From NCBI RefSeq assembly GCF_900130045.1, contig NZ_FQXT01000002.1:1-64000 (forward strand): a stretch of 64,000 nt of DNA, in the 5' to 3' direction. Both the position numbers and the translations under genes were made by a program. This document shows, in pieces, positions 8,127 to 15,753 of this stretch. Source of the DNA: Leeuwenhoekiella palythoae (GTDB lineage: Bacteria > Bacteroidota > Bacteroidia > Flavobacteriales > Flavobacteriaceae). The number at the start of each line of letters is the position of its first letter. The stretch's first letter is position 1. The notes beneath the pieces are model-generated. The model was given only the letters and a program-made list of their open reading frames with translations, did no database searches and was not told where the DNA came from.

Positions 8127-8489
8127 CTACTTCAACCTAAGCTCTCCGGCAGCAAGCGCTTCCTTAAAATCTACACTTACTGTATTTACGGTATTGAAGA
8201 ATTTTTTTCCGTTTGCGAGCTTTACATCTACTTTTGCGATACAACCATTCTTCATAGTCACATCGGTCACTTCAACTTCTTGATTGATAAGCGCTCGGTA
8301 ATTTGCAATACCTCCGCGTTTGATGATAAAATTGCTTTTTGGAAAATTAAAATGATCATAAGAGCTGTGCGCCGGCTCAGCAATTTTGAGAACATCTCCT
8401 GCTTTTACTTTTGGAGTTTCACACGTTTCTTGTGCTTGTACAGATACAGTTCCCAGGGCCAACGCGGCTATTAAAAATAAAGTTCTCAT
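8127..8489 (-). CDS. small exported protein of unknown function, predicted sigma-54 target
   Basis: 120 residues with a clean signal peptide (cut near VQAQ-ETCE) and a mature domain of ~100 residues. Two cysteines (C23, in the mature N-terminus, and one near residue 82 in NGCIAKV) could form a disulfide. The body alternates short strands and turns, with 'GDVLKI', 'INQEVEVTDV' and 'GKKFFNTV' blocks; I do not recognise the family. It should be periplasmic or secreted. Its promoter region carries a sigma-54 type site at 8540-8555, and genes for a sigma-54 activator and kinase lie directly upstream, so it is the best candidate output of that system. Confidence 0.75.
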   Translation of the reverse strand: MRTLFLIAALALGTVSVQAQETCETPKVKAGDVLKIAEPAHSSYDHFNFPKSNFIIKRGGIANYRALINQEVEVTDVTMKNGCIAKVDVKLANGKKFFNTVNTVSVDFKEALAAGELRLK

Positions 8490-8539
8490 AGTATTGATAT
8501 TTATAGTTATTAATTATTTGATTTTCTTGCCTATATAAA

Positions 8540-8555
8540 GGCAAGGCACGTGCCA
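8540..8555 (-). promoter_or_regulatory. sigma-54 (RpoN) -24/-12 promoter
   Basis: On the minus strand the sequence is TGGCACGTGCCTTGCC: GG and GC are separated by exactly 10 bases, and all of TGGCAC-N5-TTGC of the consensus is matched. Transcription would begin near 8529, about 40 nt before the ATG at 8489. Confidence 0.82.
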
Positions 8556-8645
8556 ATACTATAAAAACCTATCAATACCAGTTTTCAATAAACTGAATTT
8601 CAGTTATTTACATGTCTTTAAACATTTTTAGTCGAAGAATACATT

Positions 8646-8682
8646 CGGATAATTTTTACACGATACGGGTAAAAATTATCCG
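8646..8682. promoter_or_regulatory. perfect 14-bp inverted repeat, candidate enhancer site for the neighbouring activator
   Basis: The arms CGGATAATTTTTAC and GTAAAAATTATCCG are exact reverse complements around a 9-base spacer. The centre is about 134 bp upstream of the predicted sigma-54 start at ~8529, within the usual range for NtrC-type enhancer sites. It also lies just past the 3' end of the activator gene, so a terminator role is possible, but neither side has a T-run. Confidence 0.65.
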
Positions 8683-8693
8683 ATTTTCATTGC

Positions 8694-10013
8694 TTAATTA
8701 TCTAATTTATGTCGCAAGGTTTTGCGAGTTATCTGAAGAATTTCTGCTGCCTTTGTTTTGTTATTTCCGGTAGATCGAAGCACTTTTTTGATGTAGTCGC
8801 GTTCCATTTCTGCCAGAGAAACCAATTTGTTTTCCGGCATTTCAAGGTTGTATTTTAAATGATCAGGAAGATCTTTAACGCCTACGGCTTTATCACACAT
8901 AATCACCGCCCGCTGAATTATATTTTCTAATTCTCTAATATTTCCGGGCCAGGTGTACCGCTTGAGTATCTCTAGTGCCTCTGGATCAATACGTATAAAG
9001 CGATCTTTATATTCTACACCATATTTAAATAGAAATTTATCTACCAATAGCGGAATATCAGACATACGCTCGCGCAAGGCCGGCAAAGGAATCTCTACAA
9101 CACTCAGCCGGTAATACAAATCCTCTCTAAAGGTTTGTTTTTTAATCATTTCCCTTAGATTGTTATTTGTAGCTGCGATGACCCTGACATCTATTTTTTC
9201 GGGCTTTTGTGCGCCCACGCGAACCACTTCCTTTTCTTGCAAAACCCTAAGCAGTCGTGCTTGTACCGCCAACGAAGCATTACCTATTTCATCTAAAAAA
9301 ATAGTTCCGCCTTGCGCAGCTTGAAACGCTCCTTTTCGGTCTTTATCAGCACCTGTAAAAGCCCCTTTGGTATACCCAAACAATTCGGCTTCAAGAAGAT
9401 TTTCAGGTATTCCACCGCAATTGACAGGGATAAATGGTGCTTTGCTAAACTTACCTTCGTAATGAATTGCCCGGGCAACAAGCTCTTTACCAGTACCACT
9501 TTCACCATTGATAAAAATGGTGGCTTTGTTATCTTTTACCCGATCTATGATCTGTAAAACTTCTTCTATCTTTTCTGAAGCACCTATAATTTCCCCATGT
9601 TGCTTGGGCTTTGCCGTATCGTTTTTGACAACCTCCTTAACTGACTTGGGCAATGCCTTAGCCACGGCGGCCTGCAACTCACCTTTGGTAAACGGTTTAG
9701 TGAGGTATTCTACTACGCCAGACTTAATCGCCTTTAAAGAATCTTGCACCGAAGGAAACCCAGTAACCACCAGTTTAGGCAAATCAGGATAATGCTCGGT
9801 AACAAATTTGATGAGTTCAAAACCATCTATTTGAGGCATTTTTAAATCAGTGATCAGCAGATCTACGTGCGTATCTTTTAAAATCGCCACCGCCTCTTTT
9901 ACAGAGACCGCTCTGTACGTATGATAATTCCAGCTATGCAGATGCCGTTGCAGCAATTCTAGAATGTGCAAATCATCATCTACGATCAATATATTTTCTT
10001 TACGTAATCTCAT
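8694..10013 (-). CDS. sigma-54-dependent response regulator (NtrC family)
   Basis: 439 residues in three parts. The receiver domain (~7-120) has acidic D12-D14, phospho-acceptor D56 and K106. The AAA+ domain (~140-370) has Walker A GESGTGKE at 170-177, the intact GAFTGA loop at 217-222 that contacts sigma-54, and Walker B FLDE near 239-242. The C-terminal Fis-type helix-turn-helix spans ~400-439. It should activate transcription with RpoN after phosphorylation. The stop codon is 12 bp from the inverted repeat at 8646-8682. It overlaps the upstream kinase gene by one base, indicating translational coupling and a cognate pair. Confidence 0.95.
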   Translation of the reverse strand: MRLRKENILIVDDDLHILELLQRHLHSWNYHTYRAVSVKEAVAILKDTHVDLLITDLKMPQIDGFELIKFVTEHYPDLPKLVVTGFPSVQDSLKAIKSGVVEYLTKPFTKGELQAAVAKALPKSVKEVVKNDTAKPKQHGEIIGASEKIEEVLQIIDRVKDNKATIFINGESGTGKELVARAIHYEGKFSKAPFIPVNCGGIPENLLEAELFGYTKGAFTGADKDRKGAFQAAQGGTIFLDEIGNASLAVQARLLRVLQEKEVVRVGAQKPEKIDVRVIAATNNNLREMIKKQTFREDLYYRLSVVEIPLPALRERMSDIPLLVDKFLFKYGVEYKDRFIRIDPEALEILKRYTWPGNIRELENIIQRAVIMCDKAVGVKDLPDHLKYNLEMPENKLVSLAEMERDYIKKVLRSTGNNKTKAAEILQITRKTLRHKLDN

Positions 10014-11098
10014 TATTTGGGTAAACTTACTTTAAAGGTTGCACCTTTATCCTCATTATTTTTTGCCGAAATGCTTCCGTTATGGCTGGTTACGATTCCG
10101 TGAACCACGCTTAATCCTAATCCGGCACCTGAACCTGTAGGCTTTGTCGTGAAAAAGGGTTGAAACACTTTCTCAAATCCTTCATCTGAAAGGCCCGGAC
10201 CTTCATCTATAATTTCAAGATAAATCGTTTCGGCATCTTGATTTACTTTGATTTGCACCAAGCCATCAGGTGGTGAAAAATAGATCGCATTGATGGTCAG
10301 GTTAAACAAAATCTGGGTAAGCTGCACCGTATCTACTTCAAGCAGCATTTCTTCATCAGCGATGGTCACCGTGTAACGCACGTTTTCTTTCCTAAAAGTT
10401 GCGTCTAGTAAATTCATCGCCTCCCTGACCTGTGGCACAATATTGACCAAAGTTTTTTCTTGAGGCATCGCTCTGGAGAAAAACATAAGCTTTTTAACCA
10501 CTTCTCTTGAGAAAATCGCGTTCTTGATAATTTTATCTAAATCCGCAGCTACCGAAAAGTTTTCTTCCAGATCTTCTTTGAGCAATTCGGCAAAGCCTAA
10601 AATATTAGCCAGCGGCGTGTTGAGTTCGTGCGCAATGCCAGCTGTCAGCTCTCCAATGATCGCTAATCGGTCAGCATGTTCCATCTGTTGCCGCAGTCGT
10701 GCTGCATTTTGTTTACTGGCTACACGATCCAGATAATCGCCAATTTTAATCCCAATGTTATCTATAAGCGGTTGCTCTTCGGGCAAAAAGTCTAAAGATT
10801 CCTTGTTCAAATAAACCTTAATAAACCCTTCAACCGCATCAAAAACTTTAATTTTTGTGGAAAGAAATTTATCGGTTAAAATAGTTCCTGTCGCAACATG
10901 TATCGAACCTTGCTCAATCACGACTTCGGTATCTTCAGGATACTGAAACCCCACTTTTATACTTTGCGCGATCGCCGTAAATGTTTTTATATGTTCTTTA
11001 GGGTCTGCATCAACTAAAATTGAAGAAACTTCATACAAACACGTCAATTCTTTAATACGTTCTTTTAACGCTGCCTCAATAGTGCTCATTGAATCCAT
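10013..11098 (-). CDS. soluble sensor histidine kinase, partner of the sigma-54 activator
   Basis: 361 residues without a membrane segment. Residues ~1-125 form a GAF-like sensory region. The H-box has phospho-acceptor H157 in IAHELNTPL, followed by an HATPase_c domain with N270 (N-box), a DEGPGLS G1 box and a GAGLGLSVV G2 box. Such HisKA kinases phosphorylate the receiver of their partner, here the NtrC-type protein with which the gene overlaps by one base. Because it cannot see the periplasm itself, the membrane protein encoded 69 bp upstream may supply the input (inference). The in-frame ATG at 11098 is used; a second Met three codons later is possible. Confidence 0.93.
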   Translation of the reverse strand: MDSMSTIEAALKERIKELTCLYEVSSILVDADPKEHIKTFTAIAQSIKVGFQYPEDTEVVIEQGSIHVATGTILTDKFLSTKIKVFDAVEGFIKVYLNKESLDFLPEEQPLIDNIGIKIGDYLDRVASKQNAARLRQQMEHADRLAIIGELTAGIAHELNTPLANILGFAELLKEDLEENFSVAADLDKIIKNAIFSREVVKKLMFFSRAMPQEKTLVNIVPQVREAMNLLDATFRKENVRYTVTIADEEMLLEVDTVQLTQILFNLTINAIYFSPPDGLVQIKVNQDAETIYLEIIDEGPGLSDEGFEKVFQPFFTTKPTGSGAGLGLSVVHGIVTSHNGSISAKNNEDKGATFKVSLPK

Positions 11099-11167
11099 TT
11101 AGATTTCTACTAAGTTAGTTAACCTTTTTACAATATGAGAATCGGCCGTCTAAGACTGTGCGATTAA

Positions 11168-11749
11168 TTAAGCCTTAACACTCTTTTTAGCTTTATAAAA
11201 AACAATGATCTGCAATGCGATCCCAATGCAAATGAGAAAGAAGATTTCAAAATTGGCGATCATATTACTCATATCAAGCGATTTTTGCGCGCTAGTTGTG
11301 AGGTTTCTGCTTTCGGTGATCTGAATTTCAGACAACTTGCTTAAATACTCTTTTAAGTCTGCGATCTGACGTTGTTGTTGAGCAACCATTTCAGGCTGTT
11401 CTGACCGCGTTTCTAACTTCTGTAAGGCGACAAAATCGCTTTTAAACTGACTGAGAAGTTCTGCCTCAGAACGCGTGAGCTTGGTGGTTTCAAAATCGGC
11501 TATCAAGTCTTCAATAGCGGCATTGGTAGTTTTAGATTGATTATAGGTTTGCTGCACCAGCATTAATTCTTTCTCGTGTAAAGCTTGGGCAATTGAGAAA
11601 ATATAGCCTTGAACTAAGACACGATCTTTAAAAACTTCGTTGACGGTTTCCTGTGCTTTTTCAAAATGATGCTGATCGATTCTATTGGTTGCTAACACCA
11701 TTAAAAACACGACCAAAAGCGCTAAAAATGTATGTATTCTACGTGCCAT
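11168..11749 (-). CDS. four-helix-bundle periplasmic sensor protein with two membrane helices
   Basis: 193 residues: a membrane helix at ~6-22, an extracytoplasmic helical region of ~140 residues resembling the MCP four-helix-bundle (4HB) sensor fold, and a second membrane helix at ~164-186 ending in a short basic tail. There is no HAMP, kinase or methyl-accepting domain, so it looks like the detached input module of a receptor. It is the first gene of a three-gene minus-strand operon with the soluble kinase and sigma-54 activator. The ligand is unknown. Confidence 0.75.
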   Translation of the reverse strand: MARRIHTFLALLVVFLMVLATNRIDQHHFEKAQETVNEVFKDRVLVQGYIFSIAQALHEKELMLVQQTYNQSKTTNAAIEDLIADFETTKLTRSEAELLSQFKSDFVALQKLETRSEQPEMVAQQQRQIADLKEYLSKLSEIQITESRNLTTSAQKSLDMSNMIANFEIFFLICIGIALQIIVFYKAKKSVKA

Positions 11750-12087
11750 AAACTCAAAAATTTTAAAATGTGATGAACGTCAACACGCTTAAAATCAAAA
11801 AGCTATCCGAAATACCTTTGAAAAATTTAAAAAACTGAAAAACAACAATTTACAGACAAATATCAATTTGATTCAGAAGTTACTCTGCGTAAAAATTACC
11901 CGCTTTGGATACAACCGAACCACTTTAGATCAATAACCTCTAACCATTAAAACTTTATCACTTCTATAAACCGCAACAGAAAAATGGCTTTCCGGCATCT
12001 TTGCTAAAAAAATACCAGTATTGACTAAATTATGAGCAAAAGCAAGTAATTCAATACGATATATTTACAACACAATCACAATGCGTC
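11750..12087. other. divergent intergenic region with one half-site of the 8646 palindrome
   Basis: The 338-bp, AT-rich space separates the minus-strand sensor operon from the plus-strand GH127 gene and must hold both promoters. At 11889-11902 the sequence GTAAAAATTACCCG matches one arm of the 8646-8682 palindrome at 13 of 14 bases, but no second arm exists at the matching distance. No good GG-N10-GC sigma-54 site was found here. A TATATTTA element at 12060-12067 could be a weak -7 box for the GH127 gene. Confidence 0.5.
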
Positions 12088-15000
12088 ATGCCTATTATTA
12101 TGAAGTTCTCCAGAATATTTTATGTTTTCTTACTTTCTGTTTTAAGCCTTAACAGCACCACATTAGTTGCTCAAAATGGGGATCAAATGCTTGACGGAAT
12201 AGGTGAAACTGCGCTTATTGCACGCTATATTTTTGATGGAAATGCTAAAGATTGGTCGCGAAATAATCTGCACGCCACTTTATCAGAAAATGCTGAATTT
12301 ACCACTGACTCCACTTTTAATAAGGTGCTTTCTTTAACTGACGCGGCGTTTGTTCAACTCCCGAAAACCACCTTAAACAGTATGGAATCCTTGTCGATCT
12401 CCACTTGGATTCAACTCGATCAAAATACTGAAAACCAAACACTGTTTGATTTTGGTAAAGATTCAGCCCGGCATTTTTATGTTAATCCGGTCTCAGGAAA
12501 TGTTGTTTTAAAATCAAACGCTAACGCTGTCACCGGTACTTTTTCAAAATTAAATAGTGGTACTTGGGCGCATCTTGCATTAATTGTAGATGTTACGGCT
12601 CAGCGCTTAGAAATCTACCTCAATGGAGCTTTGGCTTCTCAAAAAACGTTGAGCGCATTTGACTTGAACACCATAATCAATACTGAAAATAATACCCTGT
12701 ACTTAGGCAAATCACTTGCTGCTTCTGAGGCTAACTTACAAGCCAAGCTGCACGATTTTAGAATCTACCGAATACCACTGAGTCAGAATCAAGTTAAAAA
12801 CATTTACGCCATCGCCACCGGAAAAGAAGAAAGTGTGGTCAATGAGCGTCACGAGCCTGAAGATAACCTTCCGCAGTTTGCTGATGATGTGCCGCAATTG
12901 TATAATCATTACTTAACAGGTGTTTCAGATCTTACAGTAGAAACCGTAGTGGGCCAACTTCCCCGCTTGCCTCGTTTTGTTGACGCAACGTATAAAATAC
13001 CGGTAAATACGACTAAAGTTCGTGTGATCTGGCCGGCTCCAACAGATAACAGCAGTGTGCTACAACCGGGAACTTATGAAATTACAGGCCAAGTTTTAGG
13101 TACTTCTTTTCAGCCTAAAGCGACCGTGGTGGTTAAAAAAGGTAATGCCCAAGAAACACCGCAACGCACCCTTGAAGCGTTTGCTTTAAATGAGGTAAGC
13201 CTTGATGCAAACCGTTTGGGCCAAAAGTCAAAATTTATTGAGAATCGCGATAAGTTTATCACTACACTGGCCGGCACCAACCCTGACTCGTTTTTGTATA
13301 TGTTTAGAAATGCATTTGGGCAGCCACAACCTGAGGGAGCAATGCCTCTTGGCGTTTGGGATACGCAAGAAACAAAACTTCGCGGCCACGCAACCGGGCA
13401 TTATTTAACCGCAATCGCCCAAGCCTATGCGAGTACAGGCTATGACAGCGCGCTTCAGCAAAATTTTGAAGCAAAGATGAAATATATGGTAAATACGCTT
13501 TATGATTTATCACAACGCTCGGGAAAACCCGCAACTGCAAGCGCAAATTTCGTCAGCGATCCTACTGCCGTTCCTACCGGTCCAAATAAAGAGATTTACT
13601 CATCAGATCTAAGCGAAGCGGGTATTCGTACCGATTATTGGAATTGGGGTGAAGGGTACATTAGCGCTTATCCACCAGATCAATTTATAATGCTTGAGCA
13701 CGGCGCAAAATATGGTGGTCAGGAAACACAGGTTTGGGCTCCTTATTACACCTTACATAAAATTCTAGCCGGACTTCTGGATGTGTATGAAGTAAGCGGA
13801 AATGAAAAAGCATTACATACCGCAGAGGGAATGGCGAGTTGGGTCTATGCCCGCCTGAGCCAACTCCCTACGGAAACGCTCATCACAATGTGGAATACCT
13901 ATATCGCCGGAGAGTTTGGCGGCATCAACGAGTCGCTTGCCCAATTATACCGTATAACCGAGAATGAAAACTATCTGAAAGCAGCGCAGTTGTTTGACAA
14001 TATCAAGGTATTTTATGGCGATGCTGAACATAATCACGGACTCGCAAAAAATGTAGACACTTATCGCGGTCTACACGCCAATCAACACATTCCACAGATT
14101 ATGGGCGCGCTAGAATTATATCGAAACTCAAAAAATGCTGCCTATTATCATATCGCCGATAATTTTTGGTATAAAACTAAAAACGATTACATGTACAGCA
14201 TTGGCGGTGTCGCGGGTGCTAGAAATCCGGCTAATGCAGAATGTTTTGTAGCACAGCCTGCTACCTTGTATGAAAATGGGTTATCAGCCGGTGGTCAAAA
14301 CGAAACCTGCGGAACTTACAACATGCTCAAATTAAGTCGTGGTTTATTTCTCTACAATCAGCAACCCGAGTTGATGGATTATTATGAGCAAGCGCTTTAT
14401 AATCAGATCTTGGCTTCGGTGGCAGAGCATACTCCGGCGAATACCTATCATATTCCGTTGCGTCCCGGCTCTAAAAAACAGTTTAGCAATGCAGATATGA
14501 GTGGTTTTACCTGCTGTAACGGAACCGCGATAGAAAGCAGCACCAAGCTTCAAAATTCGATCTATTTTAAAAGTAAGGATAATAAAGCGCTTTATGTAAA
14601 TCTCTTTGTTCCATCTACTTTACAGTGGAGCGAACAGCAGATCAGTATTCAACAAGTGACGGCATATCCGCAAGAAGATCAAACCAAATTGATCATCAAC
14701 GGAAAAGCAAAGTTTGATCTACACTTGAGAATTCCCGGTTGGGCAACCAATGGCATCGAGGTCAAAATCAACGGAAAAATTCAAAAAACAAATGCTATAC
14801 CCGGCAGCTACCTGAAGCTTAGCCGAAGCTGGAAAAATGGGGATACTGTAGCACTAAAAATTCCATTTGGATTTAGGTTAGACCCTATTATGGACCAAGA
14901 AAATATCGCAAGTCTGTTTTATGGGCCCGTACTTTTAGCGGCACAAGAAGAAGCCCCACGCACCGATTTTAGAACAATCACCCTCAACGCCGAAGATCTC

Positions 15001-15123
15001 GGAAAAACCATTTCCGGAGATCCAAAAGCACTGGAGTTCACTATAGACGACACAACTTTTAAGCCCTTTTTTGAAACCTATGATAGACATTCGGTTTATT
15101 TAGATGTTCAGCTCCAGCAGTAA
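12088..15123 (+). CDS. GH127-type beta-L-arabinofuranosidase with N-terminal LamG domain
   Basis: 1011 residues: signal peptide (~1-28), a concanavalin/LamG-like domain (~40-245), an Ig-like bacterial domain (~255-350), then the DUF1680/GH127 (alpha/alpha)6 catalytic region (~365-900) and a C-terminal beta domain. The zinc-thiolate catalytic site known from HypBA1 is intact: E739 and C741 in NETCGTYNM and C809-C810 in FTCCNGT, with C809 as the equivalent nucleophile. It should cleave beta-L-arabinofuranosyl linkages from plant or algal glycoproteins or pectic side chains. GH127 and the related GH146 cannot be separated by eye. The start could be ATG 12088 or 12100; both keep the signal peptide. 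No SusC/D pair is adjacent. Confidence 0.88.
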   Translation: MPIIMKFSRIFYVFLLSVLSLNSTTLVAQNGDQMLDGIGETALIARYIFDGNAKDWSRNNLHATLSENAEFTTDSTFNKVLSLTDAAFVQLPKTTLNSMESLSISTWIQLDQNTENQTLFDFGKDSARHFYVNPVSGNVVLKSNANAVTGTFSKLNSGTWAHLALIVDVTAQRLEIYLNGALASQKTLSAFDLNTIINTENNTLYLGKSLAASEANLQAKLHDFRIYRIPLSQNQVKNIYAIATGKEESVVNERHEPEDNLPQFADDVPQLYNHYLTGVSDLTVETVVGQLPRLPRFVDATYKIPVNTTKVRVIWPAPTDNSSVLQPGTYEITGQVLGTSFQPKATVVVKKGNAQETPQRTLEAFALNEVSLDANRLGQKSKFIENRDKFITTLAGTNPDSFLYMFRNAFGQPQPEGAMPLGVWDTQETKLRGHATGHYLTAIAQAYASTGYDSALQQNFEAKMKYMVNTLYDLSQRSGKPATASANFVSDPTAVPTGPNKEIYSSDLSEAGIRTDYWNWGEGYISAYPPDQFIMLEHGAKYGGQETQVWAPYYTLHKILAGLLDVYEVSGNEKALHTAEGMASWVYARLSQLPTETLITMWNTYIAGEFGGINESLAQLYRITENENYLKAAQLFDNIKVFYGDAEHNHGLAKNVDTYRGLHANQHIPQIMGALELYRNSKNAAYYHIADNFWYKTKNDYMYSIGGVAGARNPANAECFVAQPATLYENGLSAGGQNETCGTYNMLKLSRGLFLYNQQPELMDYYEQALYNQILASVAEHTPANTYHIPLRPGSKKQFSNADMSGFTCCNGTAIESSTKLQNSIYFKSKDNKALYVNLFVPSTLQWSEQQISIQQVTAYPQEDQTKLIINGKAKFDLHLRIPGWATNGIEVKINGKIQKTNAIPGSYLKLSRSWKNGDTVALKIPFGFRLDPIMDQENIASLFYGPVLLAAQEEAPRTDFRTITLNAEDLGKTISGDPKALEFTIDDTTFKPFFETYDRHSVYLDVQLQQ

Positions 15124-15203
15124 TTGCTCTCGAGTGTATTCTCTTTGGTGGCTGCTAAATAAAATCGAACAACCAGCACACGGAACTCCGTTTTCAAATT
15201 AAC

Positions 15204-15216
15204 GCAACTTTGTTGC
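15204..15216. promoter_or_regulatory. candidate metalloregulator operator (5-3-5 palindrome)
   Basis: GCAAC-TTT-GTTGC is a perfect inverted repeat. It covers a TTG (15213-15215) placed 22 bases before the -7 element at 15238, so a bound repressor would block the -33 region. The form suits a Fur/Zur-family dimer, but the binding protein is not encoded in the window. Confidence 0.45.
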
Positions 15217-15237
15217 ATAAAGTTGAGACGGAATTCC

Positions 15238-15245
15238 TATTTTTG
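15238..15245 (+). promoter_or_regulatory. TAnnTTTG -7 promoter element
   Basis: TATTTTTG matches the consensus fully and has a TTG 22 bases upstream. It would start a transcript with ~40 nt leader for the gene at 15291 and the TonB receptor operon. Confidence 0.65.
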
Positions 15246-15290
15246 CCGCGCTATCGCAGTATTTAGGTAGCATTGTGATTGTATCGCACT

Positions 15291-15590
15291 ATGAACGCAC
15301 GAATAAAACAGTACATCTCGCTTTTATTCCTAGCCTTTTTTCTTACTACGAAAATGGCCGGTCTTCACGTGCTTACTCACGAAGATACAGACGTAAAGGA
15401 CGACTGTGCGATTTGTCACGTTTTGGTAACAGAGCATAAGACTGCTGTAATCTTACAAGAGCCTGAAGCATTTGTTCCTGATTCATTTTACCCGGAATAT
15501 CAAGAAAAACAGCCTATTACTACTGCTGTTTTTTACCAAGGAACATCATATTCCTATCACCTATTTTCCCGGCCTCCACCGGCAGCATAA
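15291..15590 (+). CDS. small membrane or exported Cys/His protein preceding a TonB receptor
   Basis: 99 residues from ATG 15291; an in-frame TTG 12 bases earlier is less likely. One hydrophobic helix (~8-20) is followed by H26, H30, an acidic run, then a C39-x2-C42-H43 motif (DCAICHV), another histidine (H49) and a proline-rich end. No haem is implied, since the CxxCH is within a tiny protein without other cytochrome features, though that cannot be excluded. The Cys/His arrangement next to a receptor and His-rich lipoproteins suggests a metal-linked accessory protein (inference). Function is unknown. Confidence 0.7.
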   Translation: MNARIKQYISLLFLAFFLTTKMAGLHVLTHEDTDVKDDCAICHVLVTEHKTAVILQEPEAFVPDSFYPEYQEKQPITTAVFYQGTSYSYHLFSRPPPAA

Positions 15591-15753
15591 TCTTATCCTC
15601 TTTTATTAGAATACGACCTCAAAAGCATAGCGCTCTTGTGGCTTGTCGTTAGGTATTGATTCCTATAGAACACTTGTATTGTATGAGAAGGATAACCCTC
15701 TGATTTCCCTATTTCCCTTTTCTAAGGAAGTTTAATCCTTATTCTTTTTACGC

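Noticed and set aside
8646-8682. Inverted repeat as simple terminator of the activator operon
   Set aside because: Neither side has a T-run, and its distance to the sigma-54 site fits an enhancer better; the terminator reading is not fully excluded.
11750-11830. A sigma-54 promoter for the sensor operon (GG...GC near 11802-11818, minus strand)
   Set aside because: The spacing is 11 bases rather than 10 and the flanking consensus is poor.
15151-15170. Shared GCTAAATAAAAT string near 15155 and 46003
   Set aside because: Short, AT-rich and in unrelated contexts; most likely chance.
15291-15590. Cytochrome c reading of the CAICH motif in the small protein
   Set aside because: A single CxxCH in a ~99-residue protein without a second haem ligand or cytochrome fold is weak; Cys/His metal binding is as likely.
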